Source of the DNA: a virus
Reading direction: 5' to 3' (one strand)
Virus record (IMG/VR): IMGVR_UViG_3300013104_000058
Span: 1-33,945 of that record
DNA: 33,945 bases
The notes under the pieces were generated by a model. It searched no databases. It saw only the letters and a program-made list of their open reading frames with translations, and was not told the origin of the DNA. This document shows positions 8,557 to 16,887 of the stretch, one piece after another. The position numbers and the translations under genes were made by a program. Position 1 is the stretch's first letter. Every line of letters starts with the position of its first letter.

Positions 8557-11500
8557 TAGATGTACGACGCTGCCGCGATCCGGTTGACGACCTGCTGGGC
8601 GACCGCGATCGGGTCCTTGGTGGGGGTGATGATCGTGATCGGCCCAGTGGTGACGCCACCGCTACCGGAGGCGGTCATCTTGCCGCGTGCGAACGCCGCG
8701 AGTTCCCGCACCGCCGGGTCCACCATGTAGAGCGGACGACTCAGCGGCACCACGGCCTCCGGCCCGGACTCGCCGATCAGCCGGTTCTGTGCCCCCGCGA
8801 AGATGCCGCCCGATGCGGTCGCCGGACCCTGACCACCGCCACGGCGCACCGTGTTCACGGTGATCGTGACCGTCTTCGACGACGGCAGGTTGTCGACCTG
8901 GGTCTTGATCCCGGTCAGGTCCTGGCTGGCCTGCTGGGTCTGGGCGTCGACCTTGATCTGGGGGTTCAACTTGCCGGTGTCGTCGACCTTCTTCTTCACG
9001 TCGTTGTTGTTGGTGTTGAACTTGGTGATGTCCAGCAGGATCGACGGCTGGGCCAGGAACTTGCCGACGAACCCCAACTTCTTCAACGTGTTCGCGATCG
9101 CGGTGTCGGCGGGCTTGGTGTTGGCGCCGATCTTCGGCTCGGTCTTCTTCTTCTGCGCCTCATCCAACTTCTTGATCACCCGCTGCACCGCCCGGACCGT
9201 GGTGTCCGCACCGGAGGCGGAGATCAGGGTCTTGATCTTCTTGCCGTCCAGCAACTTGTACCGACGGGCGATCTGAGCGACACCCCTGGTGGTGGGCAGG
9301 ATCCCCACGTCCTCGATCTTGGTCTGGATCTTCTTCGGGATGCCCTTCAACTTGCCGGTCAGTTCCTGGGTGATCCGGCTGTTGTTCTGGATCTCCCTCG
9401 CGTCCTTGCGCAGCACCCCGGGCAGTTTCTCTAGTTCCAGACGCTTCGCTTCCAGACCCTTCCGCTGGTTCTCCAACGCGATGAACGCCTCGTTCGGGTC
9501 ACCGAACCCACCGAGCAGCATCTTCCGGGCGTCGGCGGCGGTCTTCGGACCGAACTGCGCGGACATCGCCTGGTCGATCATCTCCTGCTGCTTCTGCTTC
9601 ACGTTGTCGATCTGGGTGCCGTACTGCTGGAACACGGGGCGGAGTTTCGCGAAGGCACCGCTCTGACCGAGAAGCGAGTTGACCATCTCCCGGGCGGTCA
9701 GCCCGAACTGCTTGCCGATCTCCAACGCTCCCGTGGTCTGCAGTTTGTTCAGGACCGCCGCCCGGGTGGCACCCGTGTACGAGCCGGTCACGTCGTCGAG
9801 GGTGCTCTTCAAGTCTTCGAGGTTCGCGATCGCCGCCTGGACTGGACTGAACTCCCGCATCTTCTGGTAGGCGTCCTTCGCCTTGTCCCCGGCGTTCAGG
9901 AACCTGTTGCCGAGGCCGAACAGCATCCCGCCCGCGCCGCCGAGCGCCGCACCGAGCGGGCCACCGGCTGCGAACCCGATCGCCGCGCCCCCTGCCGCAT
10001 CCTCCAAGACGCTCAGGCTGCGATCCGCATGAGAGGCGCCGTCGGCCAGCAGTCCGAGCCCGGCGATGCCGCCTGCGGTGGCAGCCGACGCCTTGAACTT
10101 GTCCATCTTGGACGAGGACTCATCCAGTTTGCGACCGAGGAAGGTCAGGTTGTTGGTGGCCGAGAAGGCGTCCCCGGCGAACTTGAACATCCCGCTGCTG
10201 GCGATCTTGGTGGCGAACAGTCCACCGGCCACCATCGCCGTGCCGAACGCGAGCGCAGTCAACTGGATCTGCTCGTTCAGTCCACCGAACCATCCGACCA
10301 GGAGAGCGACCACCTCGACCAACTTCGCGAAGCCGTTCACCGCGCCGATTGCGAACTGTCGGGTGGTGGGGTCGTCGAGGGCGGCGATCAGGTGGCCGAT
10401 CTGGACGACCACGTTGCCGATCGCCTCACCCATCTTCTGGGCGTCATCGAAGAAGGTCTTCAAGTCGCGCTTCGACAGGGCATCGGACCAGCCCTGGACC
10501 GCCTTGCCCATCTCGGAGAACATGTTGTTCCCGGCGCCCCGGCCCGCGTTGAGGATCTTCGACAGCAGATCCCAGAGCGGGCGGATCAGGTCCAGCAGCG
10601 CGCCCGCCGACTCTTGGGCGTTCTTGAAGAACTGGACCGCCTGCGGTGAGACCGACCAGGTGCCGAAGCCCTTGGTCAGTTCGTTGAGACTGTTCAGCAG
10701 GGTGTCGACCGGACCGCCCGGCTGGTTCAGGGTGGACAGGATGCCGAGGAAACCCTCGAACGTGTTGCCGAGGATCCGGCCCACCCTCGCCATAGTGCGC
10801 GGCAGGGTGGTGGTCATGGTGCCGATGAACTGGCCGAGCCCGGCACCCCGGATCCCGATCGCGAAGTTGCTGAGGAACTTCCCGACCGCGACCCCAGCGG
10901 CGGTCGCCAGATGTTCGACCCGCTGGAACAGTTTGATGGTGCCTTCACCCTGAGGTTTCCGGAGCCGGTCGAAGGCGTCGTTCAACCCACCCATGATTCC
11001 GGGCAGCGCCAGCGAGCCCAGTTTCTTCAGACCGTCAGTGAACGGCTTCAGGGTCGCCTTCCGCTGTTCCTTCGTCATGGTGGCGAAGGCGAGCGCCACC
11101 CCGCCGAGGGCGACCCCGACCGGGCCGAGCAGACCCACCAGGGGGGCGAGGGCGCCGATCAGCCCGAACCCGAGGGCGCTGACCAGGGCGAGTGCGGCAC
11201 CCGCCGCCAGCAGCAGCGCGGTAGTGAGGGTGCCGACCACTCCTACCAGCGCGATCAAGCCCACGGCGGCGCCACCGACAACGGTCGAGATTCTCCCGGC
11301 GACAGCGATGAAGCCACCGACCCCGCCGCCAGCCTGGTCGAAAACCAGGCCGAGTGAGTCACCCATGCCCTTGAACTTGTCGAAGACCCGCTGTGGGACC
11401 GACGCCAGATTCCCGACGCCCTCCATGATCGAGCCGATCGCGTTCACGAAGTTGTTGCGGGCGCCCTTGCCGAACATCTTCCCGAGCGTGTCCCCGAAGG

Positions 11501-12296
11501 TGCCGTACTTCTTGTTGGCCCGGTCGACGTCGTTGCCTTGCCCGCGCAGGGTGCGGCGCAGATCCTCGAAGCCCTTCGCGGTGTCCTTGCTGGTCGCCCC
11601 CAGGACTGCCATCTCGTTGGAGACCGATTCGATCCGGGCGTTCAGTTCCCGGAACGACTCCCGGTTCTTGTTGACCCCGTCGCTGAACTTGCCGACGTCG
11701 TTCGACAGCGCCCGGTACTGGTTGTCGACCTCCTTCAACTGTTGGGCGTGGATCTTCGCGGACCCCTCCCGCAACTGGTCCATCCGCGCCAACTTGGCGA
11801 TGTGGAGTTCGTAGTCCTTCTCGTTGTCGGCGTTGCCCTTGGCCCAGATCCGGTTCTGCTCGTCCACGATCTGCTGGGTGGCACGGGCCACGTCGGGCCG
11901 GATGTTCTCCAACCGGGCCGCGATCGACTGAAGCGACGCCCCCTTCAGGAAGGACTCGTCGAGGTTCTTGCCGATCATGTCCCCGATGTCGTCGCCGAAG
12001 TGCTGTCTCAGTTCCTCCCGGAAACCGTGGGTGAAGTGCTCGGCGTACTGCTCGCCGACCGCATCCAACCGGCCAGCACCCTTCCGGATCCGGTCGAAGA
12101 AGTTGTCGTCGTCTTCGAGGCCCTTCTTTCTCTCGGCTTCGTAGCCGTCCATCCATGCTTGACCAGCACGCTGGCCCTCATGCTCGAACATCTGTTCGTG
12201 CTCGCGGAGTTGCCGCTTGACGTCCTGGTCGAACCCGGAGCCGTCGGCGAGGATCCGGACGTAGGCCCGCCCGATGGTCTCGCCTCTGATCGGCAC
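8556..12296 (-). CDS. tape measure protein
   Basis: 1246 residues with a GTG start at 12296, three bases after the chaperone stop. The N-terminus (MPIRGETIGRAYVRILADG) and long charged helices (~residues 25-310) are typical of siphovirus tape measures. A hydrophobic stretch at ~320-405, rich in Gly, Ala, Val and Leu, provides the membrane-active segments expected for DNA ejection. More alpha-helix follows to ~1150, and the C-terminus carries the ARGKMTASGSGG-type tail. Tape measures scaffold tube assembly and set tail length; using about 0.15 nm per residue, the tail should be near 185 nm (inference). Position directly after the frameshifted chaperones supports the call. No lysozyme or peptidase motif was recognised inside it. 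Confidence 0.95.
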   Translation of the reverse strand: MPIRGETIGRAYVRILADGSGFDQDVKRQLREHEQMFEHEGQRAGQAWMDGYEAERKKGLEDDDNFFDRIRKGAGRLDAVGEQYAEHFTHGFREELRQHFGDDIGDMIGKNLDESFLKGASLQSIAARLENIRPDVARATQQIVDEQNRIWAKGNADNEKDYELHIAKLARMDQLREGSAKIHAQQLKEVDNQYRALSNDVGKFSDGVNKNRESFRELNARIESVSNEMAVLGATSKDTAKGFEDLRRTLRGQGNDVDRANKKYGTFGDTLGKMFGKGARNNFVNAIGSIMEGVGNLASVPQRVFDKFKGMGDSLGLVFDQAGGGVGGFIAVAGRISTVVGGAAVGLIALVGVVGTLTTALLLAAGAALALVSALGFGLIGALAPLVGLLGPVGVALGGVALAFATMTKEQRKATLKPFTDGLKKLGSLALPGIMGGLNDAFDRLRKPQGEGTIKLFQRVEHLATAAGVAVGKFLSNFAIGIRGAGLGQFIGTMTTTLPRTMARVGRILGNTFEGFLGILSTLNQPGGPVDTLLNSLNELTKGFGTWSVSPQAVQFFKNAQESAGALLDLIRPLWDLLSKILNAGRGAGNNMFSEMGKAVQGWSDALSKRDLKTFFDDAQKMGEAIGNVVVQIGHLIAALDDPTTRQFAIGAVNGFAKLVEVVALLVGWFGGLNEQIQLTALAFGTAMVAGGLFATKIASSGMFKFAGDAFSATNNLTFLGRKLDESSSKMDKFKASAATAGGIAGLGLLADGASHADRSLSVLEDAAGGAAIGFAAGGPLGAALGGAGGMLFGLGNRFLNAGDKAKDAYQKMREFSPVQAAIANLEDLKSTLDDVTGSYTGATRAAVLNKLQTTGALEIGKQFGLTAREMVNSLLGQSGAFAKLRPVFQQYGTQIDNVKQKQQEMIDQAMSAQFGPKTAADARKMLLGGFGDPNEAFIALENQRKGLEAKRLELEKLPGVLRKDAREIQNNSRITQELTGKLKGIPKKIQTKIEDVGILPTTRGVAQIARRYKLLDGKKIKTLISASGADTTVRAVQRVIKKLDEAQKKKTEPKIGANTKPADTAIANTLKKLGFVGKFLAQPSILLDITKFNTNNNDVKKKVDDTGKLNPQIKVDAQTQQASQDLTGIKTQVDNLPSSKTVTITVNTVRRGGGQGPATASGGIFAGAQNRLIGESGPEAVVPLSRPLYMVDPAVRELAAFARGKMTASGSGGVTTGPITIITPTKDPIAVAQQVVNRIAAASYI

Positions 12297-12299
12297 CGA

Positions 12300-12614
12300 T
12301 CAGCCTCCCGTCACCCGCTTGTGCGCCTGCATCGCCGCCATGAACGCGGCCCCCTCAGCCTCGACCATGCTGTCCGTCGCCTTCTTCTGTCCCGGCAACG
12401 GGCTGTGCAACTCCTCCTCCCACCTCTCGCGGGTCTCCTGGTCCATCCGCATCACGCACCAGGCGTAGACACAGTTCAGGAATCGACGGGGACCAACTCC
12501 GAGGAGGTCGACCTGGATGTAGTGCGACTCGATTTCCGCCCACCGCTCGTCTGCGATCGCGTAGAGGCGGAGGACGGCTGGGTAGGGCGCCCGGACCACT
12601 CCTCGATCATCCAC
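12300..12614 (-). CDS. tail assembly chaperone, frameshifted downstream part (T-like)
   Basis: This open frame overlaps the upstream chaperone gene and lies in its -1 frame. The visible GTG at 12614 has no ribosome site, so the sequence is probably read only as the C-terminal extension of the upstream gene after a programmed -1 shift, as in lambda G/GT and nearly all actinophages. Content such as YPAVLRLYAIADERWAEIE and RFLNCVYAWCVMRMD is compact and helical and fits a T domain, which binds the tape measure. It ends three bases before the tape measure start. Annotators would write the product as a join from 12898 to 12300 through the shift site. Confidence 0.75.
   Translation of the reverse strand: MDDRGVVRAPYPAVLRLYAIADERWAEIESHYIQVDLLGVGPRRFLNCVYAWCVMRMDQETRERWEEELHSPLPGQKKATDSMVEAEGAAFMAAMQAHKRVTGG
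12476..12614 (-). other. -1 programmed frameshift window
   Basis: The two chaperone frames overlap here and the downstream one is offset by -1. No canonical X-XXY-YYZ heptamer stands out. The best candidate is the GGG CGC CCT stretch around 12584-12592, where a P-site proline tRNA on CCT could re-pair with CCC. The exact site is uncertain. Confidence 0.5.
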
Positions 12615-12898
12615 TCGATGACTTCCTGGATCTGTTCCAGTTGCAGTTGGTCGTCGCGGGACAACAGCCGGTTCACCACGTAGTTGTAGGAGTCGTCGTC
12701 CAGGGTGTAGACGAAGAAGTCGATCACCCCGGCGATCTTGGTGGACTCGGTGGTGTGCCGTCCGAGAGCGGCCATGAGCATGGCGATCTGACCGTCGGTG
12801 GGGCGGTACGCCTTCACCACCTGGCCGTCGATCTTGAACTCCATCGGTGCTTCCGGATCCTCGACGGCGTCACGGATCGCGGTGCTGAACTCCTTCAC
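12476..12898 (-). CDS. tail assembly chaperone, upstream part (G-like)
   Basis: 140 residues when read without a shift; GTG start at 12898 behind GAGGAGGA. The N-terminal ~105 residues form the conserved chaperone core (FKIDGQVVKAYRPTDGQIAML, VVNRLLSRDDQLQLEQIQ). The IEEWSGRPTQPSS segment is the place where actinophage chaperones usually switch frame, and the in-frame remainder is a Ser/Thr/Arg-rich tail of low complexity, as expected for an unshifted terminator product. Chaperones of this class bind the tape measure and recruit tail-tube subunits; they are not part of the finished virion. The gene sits between head-tail joining genes and the tape measure, the standard place. Confidence 0.85.
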   Translation of the reverse strand: MKEFSTAIRDAVEDPEAPMEFKIDGQVVKAYRPTDGQIAMLMAALGRHTTESTKIAGVIDFFVYTLDDDSYNYVVNRLLSRDDQLQLEQIQEVIEWMIEEWSGRPTQPSSASTRSQTSGGRKSSRTTSRSTSSELVPVDS

Positions 12899-12980
12899 GC
12901 TTCCTCCTCATGTGGTTGCTGCTCCCGAGCGTAGGAACCCGCTGCGCTGGAAGTAACTCCCCCGCCGATCGACTAGGGCG

Positions 12981-12996
12981 GTTCTGTGGACAGAAC
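12981..12996 (-). promoter_or_regulatory. 16-bp palindrome, copy 3 (intergenic)
   Basis: Perfect palindrome directly after the TGA of the tail-completion gene, in a 98-bp gap before the chaperone gene. Sense strand AGTTCTGTCCACAGAACC. Confidence 0.9.
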
Positions 12997-13578
12997 TCAG
13001 GTACCGGTCTCGGGTGGCAGACCCGCCAGCCGGGGCAGCGCCGAGTGCAGACGGCGGGTCGCGTAGTAGGCGTCGGACAGGAACGGGTTCTTCCGTTGGC
13101 CGTGCACCCGGAGTGCGAACCCGTCCGGCAACTTCATGTACCAGCGGTCCCGGGAACCCTTCTCGAACCTGACCCGGCTGAGCAGCACCCGGCGCATGAT
13201 CAGGTCGATCTCACGCTTGTTCTGCCAGCCGACCGTGGAGTAGATGTACCGGTATCCCTGGTAGGCGGTGCCCTGCAACACGAACTCGGTGTAGTCCTTC
13301 TTGATCCCGCCCCGGGCGTCCCGGAAGACCGGCCCGGCAGTCAACTCGATGGACAGGATCTCGGGGGCCTCGATGGTCACCCCGGACCTGATGCTGGCTG
13401 CCAACTTCCCGGACCCCACATGCCCACGCCGGGACATGGACCGGTTGGGTGGGGCGAACCCGACGGCTGCGGTCTTCATCTCGTCGGCCACCCGGGTGCA
13501 CCACTGGTGCACGTCACCGCCGGGGATGAACAGCCGGGACCCGTCGATCAGGATCGGTCCGAGGACGCCGACAGGCAT
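12997..13578 (-). CDS. head-tail joining / tail completion protein (gp10-like neck candidate)
   Basis: 193 residues from the ATG at 13578, which lies one base after the upstream stop; a frame open further upstream would overlap that gene and was not used. The product MPVGVLGPILIDG... contains a segment with many basic residues and Gly (RRGHVGSGKLAASIRSG), which matches the K-L-x-x-S-I pattern of the HK97 gp10/neck and minor tail-completion families, and a C-terminal basic tail (GQRKNPFLSDAYYATRRL). Gene order, between the adaptor/stopper genes and the chaperones, supports a role at the neck or tail terminator. The exact member of the joining set cannot be told. Confidence 0.6.
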   Translation of the reverse strand: MPVGVLGPILIDGSRLFIPGGDVHQWCTRVADEMKTAAVGFAPPNRSMSRRGHVGSGKLAASIRSGVTIEAPEILSIELTAGPVFRDARGGIKKDYTEFVLQGTAYQGYRYIYSTVGWQNKREIDLIMRRVLLSRVRFEKGSRDRWYMKLPDGFALRVHGQRKNPFLSDAYYATRRLHSALPRLAGLPPETGT

Positions 13579-13579
13579 C

Positions 13580-14086
13580 TCACACCGCCCCGATGCTGAC
13601 GAAGAACGAGCCGCCGATGATCCCACCTTCGGGTCCGATCGGCTGGTACTGACCCAGGATCACGTCCTTGGGCGGGATCGCTTCGCAGCAGTTCAGGGCC
13701 TTCACCATCAACATCGCATCCCGGATCGCCAGGTCGGTGGAGGCCAACAGTTCCTCCGGTGGCGGCGGGTTGCCCTGCTCGTCACCAACCGACATGCAGC
13801 GGATGATCCCCATCTCCACATCCACCCCCAGTCCGTGCAGACAGTTGCCGGGTTCGGTGACGATCACCCCGATCGCGTCGGCGGGGTACACCGAGATCAG
13901 CCGCACCCAGGCGGCACCGCACACGTCCTCACAGTCGCCGGTGTACTCGACGGGGATCGCGTTGCCGGGGATCAGTCCACAGAAGCAGACATCGGGCACC
14001 TCGTTGGCTGGGTCTTTCAGTTCTGCGCACAGGCAGGAGGCGAGCGCCGCGACGCGCCCGAAGACAAGATCGGACTGGTAGGTCAC
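13580..14086 (-). CDS. Cys-rich head-tail connector protein (stopper/terminator candidate)
   Basis: 168 residues. I chose the GTG at 14086 because it overlaps the previous stop as GTGA, the coupling used across this operon. The sequence starts MTYQSDLVFGRVAALASCLC and has ten cysteines in 168 residues, including C-L-C, C-F-C and C-C pairs (SCLCAELKD, VCFCGLIPG, LNCCEAIPP). A domain VAALASCLCAEL...AWVRLISVYPAD resembles small tail terminator or connector proteins. Gene order places it among the joining proteins. The cysteines could form disulfides or bind metal; nothing in the sequence decides this. Confidence 0.6.
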   Translation of the reverse strand: MTYQSDLVFGRVAALASCLCAELKDPANEVPDVCFCGLIPGNAIPVEYTGDCEDVCGAAWVRLISVYPADAIGVIVTEPGNCLHGLGVDVEMGIIRCMSVGDEQGNPPPPEELLASTDLAIRDAMLMVKALNCCEAIPPKDVILGQYQPIGPEGGIIGGSFFVSIGAV

Positions 14087-14880
14087 CGGATCACACGGGG
14101 ACTGTGGATGTCGGGGGACCAGACACGCGGTGGCTGTCGGACATGGTTCGGGTTCCAGATCGCGATGTAGGCGTCGACCTCCCTGATTCCGGTGAAGCCT
14201 TCCGGGAACGACCCTGCTACCACCTCGAACGACACCCCCTGCCGGGTCACCGAAGTGACGGTGGCAGGGAACCGGCACTTGCTGTTGCCGGTGCAGGCGC
14301 GGGCGAACTCCATCGCCAGCACCCCGCCCGCGTAGGCGCCGAGCGCATCCACCGGCCACGAGTTCAGGTAGGTGACGGAGAAGGTGTTGGGCTGGTCGTC
14401 GGCGGCAGCCAGGTCCTGGCAGACCGGCCATGGACAGTCACCGGTCTGGTCGCCGACCCACACCAGCCGGTTCCCGTCGACCCGGTACTGGTCGGCCACC
14501 ACGATCCCGCCGTTCAACTTCACCGTGTAGATCTCGCCGACCGGGGCGGGCAGGGTCACCTCGCACAGCGCCTCACAGGAGCAGTCGCCGGAGCAGCCAC
14601 ACGAGTTCACCCAGTAGCCACCGGCGGAGATGTGCGGATGGAACGCACCGCCGGTGTTCCAGTAGGCGGGCAGCACCATCGTGTTCGCGCAGGTCGCCTT
14701 GCAGGGTCGGACCGTGATCGGGCAGCCACCGACCCGGTAGCCGGTCAACCGGCGCAGCGTCTCCGAGGCCAGCAGGATCGCCCGGTCCTGGACCGCCGGG
14801 TCGAGGGCATCCCATTCGGCGGTGAAACAGGCCGAGTCCACCGGCCAGGGGCAACCGGTCTCGGGAGGAGTGACGGTCAT
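14083..14880 (-). CDS. Cys-rich head-to-tail adaptor protein
   Basis: 265 residues from the ATG at 14880, with AAGG nine bases upstream; a GTG at 14889 in the same frame is an alternative start. The N-terminus (WDALDPAVQDRAILLASETL, then RRLTGYRVGGCP) is the helical pattern of HK97 gp6-type adaptors that dock on the portal ring. It is followed by a beta region with fourteen cysteines overall, clustered in NSCGCSGDCSCEALCEV. The C-terminal part (WSPDIHSPRVIR) ends on a GTGA overlap with the next gene. It likely forms the ring between portal and neck. The cysteine content is unusual for a phage adaptor. Confidence 0.65.
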   Translation of the reverse strand: MTVTPPETGCPWPVDSACFTAEWDALDPAVQDRAILLASETLRRLTGYRVGGCPITVRPCKATCANTMVLPAYWNTGGAFHPHISAGGYWVNSCGCSGDCSCEALCEVTLPAPVGEIYTVKLNGGIVVADQYRVDGNRLVWVGDQTGDCPWPVCQDLAAADDQPNTFSVTYLNSWPVDALGAYAGGVLAMEFARACTGNSKCRFPATVTSVTRQGVSFEVVAGSFPEGFTGIREVDAYIAIWNPNHVRQPPRVWSPDIHSPRVIR

Positions 14881-14901
14881 GGGCTTCACCTTCTCACGAG
14901 G

Positions 14902-14931
14902 AAACCCCTCGCCCCGGAGGACAAGGGGCTT
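14902..14931 (-). terminator. imperfect hairpin downstream of major tail protein gene
   Basis: On the minus strand an AAGCCCCT arm pairs with AGGGGTTT around a ~14-nt G/C-rich loop, with one A-C mismatch, followed by a weak T stretch. It lies after the abundant tail-tube gene, just beyond palindrome copy 4, so it may attenuate transcription into the adaptor gene. It is not a classical strong terminator. Confidence 0.35.
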
Positions 14932-14937
14932 CCCTTG

Positions 14938-14953
14938 GTTCTGTGCACAGAAC
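14938..14953 (-). promoter_or_regulatory. 16-bp palindrome, copy 4 (intergenic)
   Basis: Perfect palindrome with GC at the centre (GTTCTGTGCACAGAAC), five bases after the TAA of the major tail protein gene and before the adaptor gene. Sense strand AGTTCTGTGCACAGAACC. Confidence 0.9.
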
Positions 14954-14958
14954 TCGGT

Positions 14959-15849
14959 TTACGGGGCCGCTCCGACCCCCCACGCGGTGCCGTCCCAGTG
15001 GGCCAGCGAACCGTCCCGGAGGACGATGTGCTGACCCGGCGTCCAGGCCGTGGTGGGGCTGGCGGTGAGGCCGGTGATCGAGGCGAAGTCCTCAGGACCG
15101 TAGGAGTTGTCCGGGGTGTAGGTGCCGGGGGTACCGGCGTCGGCACCGGTCGCCGGAGTGCCGACCGCTGTCGGACCGCAGGCCGCATCGGGTGGCCCGA
15201 CCGTGACCAGTTCCATGTCCAGGTGGTCGCTCGGGTCGATCGGAGTCAGCAACGGGGACGGAACGTTGGTGTCGTCGCGGGTCACGTCATAGGGGCCGAC
15301 CCCCCAGGCCGAGCCGTCCTTCGACTTCGCTCCGGTGAGAGTGAAGTTGACGACGTCGTTGGCGATGGTGAAGTCACCGATGATGCCGCCCTTCACGAAC
15401 GGGACCAGGAAGTAGCCGAACGAGCCTTCCTGGCCGGGCTCGCAGATCGCTGCCGGAACGTTGGACCAGACCTCCAACGCGAACCCGGAGTCACAGGCGT
15501 CGACAGCGGTGTTCATCCGGAACCCGACCGCTGCACCGGCGCCGTTCTCCACGATCGGCTGCCCGGTCATGATGTCGATCAACGACGGGTCGACGCCGCA
15601 GAACTCGACCGCGATGTCGTAGCCGGTGAAGGTGGGGCAGGGTTCGTCGGAGATACAGACCTTCCCTGCCGCGTTGGTGACACTGATCGCGGTGCCCTCA
15701 TCGGTCTGCGCGGTCAGCGCTACCGAGATGAACCCCTCGGAGACGACCGAGGAGTCCGGTCCGAGGACCACCGCACCACATCCGTCGAGCCTGGTCACTC
15801 GCATGGCCCGGCCACGGACCAGTGAGAAACAGGTGCTGCTATCCGCCAT
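14959..15849 (-). CDS. major tail (tube) protein with C-terminal add-on domain
   Basis: 296 residues, ATG at 15849 with AAGGAGTAGGT. The N-terminus (MADSSTCFSLVRGRAMRVTR) and body (VALTAQTDEGTAISVTNAAG, FTGYDIAVEFCGVDPSL) match actinophage major tail proteins. A linker rich in Thr, Gly and Ala (~215-250) leads to a ~40-residue C-terminal domain (AWTPGQHIVLRDGSLAHWDG, TAWGVG). Tube subunits polymerise around the tape measure, and the C-terminal domain probably projects from the tube as a decoration. The same domain is encoded as a separate 78-aa protein in the lysis cassette at 21244-21480. Cysteines are frequent here too. Confidence 0.85.
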   Translation of the reverse strand: MADSSTCFSLVRGRAMRVTRLDGCGAVVLGPDSSVVSEGFISVALTAQTDEGTAISVTNAAGKVCISDEPCPTFTGYDIAVEFCGVDPSLIDIMTGQPIVENGAGAAVGFRMNTAVDACDSGFALEVWSNVPAAICEPGQEGSFGYFLVPFVKGGIIGDFTIANDVVNFTLTGAKSKDGSAWGVGPYDVTRDDTNVPSPLLTPIDPSDHLDMELVTVGPPDAACGPTAVGTPATGADAGTPGTYTPDNSYGPEDFASITGLTASPTTAWTPGQHIVLRDGSLAHWDGTAWGVGAAP

Positions 15850-15852
15850 GAC

Positions 15853-16053
15853 CTACTCCTTCTTCTTGGCGGCGGTCTTCTTTGCCGCCTTCGGAGGGAA
15901 CGCCTTCTTGTGGACCTCGTCCGGGACCAGGAACCCGCCCTCCACGGTTCCCACCACGCTCTGACCGACACCCAGTTCCTCGGCTGCAGCCAGCAGCAGC
16001 GTCGCCGTCTCGGAGGGGTTGTCACCGAACGGGACTTCTACCAGATCGCTCAT
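15853..16053 (-). CDS. small protein with Lys/Ala-rich tail in the head-tail region
   Basis: 66 residues from the ATG at 16053, which shares one base with the stop of the previous gene (TGATG). The N-terminal 45 residues (VEVPFGDNPSETATLLLAAA, then EELGVGQSVVGT) look like a compact helix-strand fold. The last ~15 residues are Lys and Ala repeats (KAAKKTAAKKKE) that would bind nucleic acid or acidic protein. Small proteins with this layout sit beside capsid genes in actinophages; their function is not known to me. A longer upstream frame exists but overlaps the preceding gene and lacks a ribosome site. Confidence 0.75.
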   Translation of the reverse strand: MSDLVEVPFGDNPSETATLLLAAAEELGVGQSVVGTVEGGFLVPDEVHKKAFPPKAAKKTAAKKKE

Positions 16054-16826
16054 CAGTACACCTGCACCTTCACCTTGCCGATGAGACAGTCGATCCCGGC
16101 CACGTACAGCCGCTCGTACAGGACCGAGATGTCGTTGGTGGTCCGGTCGATCTGGCTCTCCAACGTCACCGGGCTGCGGGCCAGCATGACCGCGCCGGTC
16201 ACGAACGCCCACTGGTTCTGGTCCAACTTCCCGGCGGTCTTCGTCTCGTAGCCGATCGACGCCACCACCGGGGTGCCGAGCAGGGTCGTCATCTTGCCGT
16301 TGTTGACTTCGATCGCCCGGCTGGCAGCCAACTGGCTGACCATGCCGGGGCCGAGGTGGATGATCGGCTGCCCGGCGTACCGCCCGTAGCCGTAGGACTC
16401 CAACAGCCCGAGTGCGATCACCGGGCTCACCCCGGTGGTGGCCGGGGTCAGGTCGACGGCGGTGTCGAACAGGGCGTCGTGCAGTCCGGTCGACACGCCT
16501 TCCGGTTCGACCGCGTTGAACGCGGCCCGGAGTGCCGGGTCGTCACCGGAGAACCCGAACGGCTTGCAGGTGACGCCGCCCTGGATCACGAACATCGCAC
16601 CGTCGGTCGAGGACGGCGAGTCGAACCGTTTCGTCAGGCCCTTGAACCCGGCGCAGGCGATCTCGTCGACGTCGATGCCGATGCAGTTGTAGGACCACAC
16701 CAGGCTGACCGGGTCCAGGAACGAGACGTCTTCACGGATGGTGGCGTAGTCGAGGATGCTGCCGTGCGGAGTCCGCGACGGTGGCGAGAACGGAACCCCG
16801 GTCTGCTGGACCACTCCGACCGTCAT
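16053..16826 (-). CDS. second capsid-like structural protein
   Basis: 257 residues, ATG at 16826 preceded by GAGAGGAG. The second half has the look of an HK97-fold capsid P-domain: QPIIHLGPGMVSQLAASRAI followed by TTLLGTPVVASIGYE. The N-terminal half (SILDYATIREDVSFLDPVSL) is also strand-rich. It follows the major capsid gene, separated by a 61-bp gap that contains a hairpin. It could be a minor capsid or vertex protein, or a decoration protein; which one cannot be told. It ends VKVQVY, overlapping the next start. Confidence 0.6.
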   Translation of the reverse strand: MTVGVVQQTGVPFSPPSRTPHGSILDYATIREDVSFLDPVSLVWSYNCIGIDVDEIACAGFKGLTKRFDSPSSTDGAMFVIQGGVTCKPFGFSGDDPALRAAFNAVEPEGVSTGLHDALFDTAVDLTPATTGVSPVIALGLLESYGYGRYAGQPIIHLGPGMVSQLAASRAIEVNNGKMTTLLGTPVVASIGYETKTAGKLDQNQWAFVTGAVMLARSPVTLESQIDRTTNDISVLYERLYVAGIDCLIGKVKVQVY

Positions 16827-16847
16827 GCGCCTCTCCTCTCTGTGGAT

Positions 16848-16871
16848 GGGGAGCGGAGGCGCTCCGCCCCC
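16848..16871 (-). terminator. strong hairpin after the major capsid gene
   Basis: GGGG and GCGGAG arms pair with CTCCGC and CCCC around a 3-nt GCG loop, giving a 10-bp stem with one bulged base. No T-tract follows, so it may be an attenuator or mRNA-stabilising end for the capsid message rather than a full terminator. Confidence 0.45.
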
Positions 16872-16887
16872 ACCTCACGTCAAGGGG

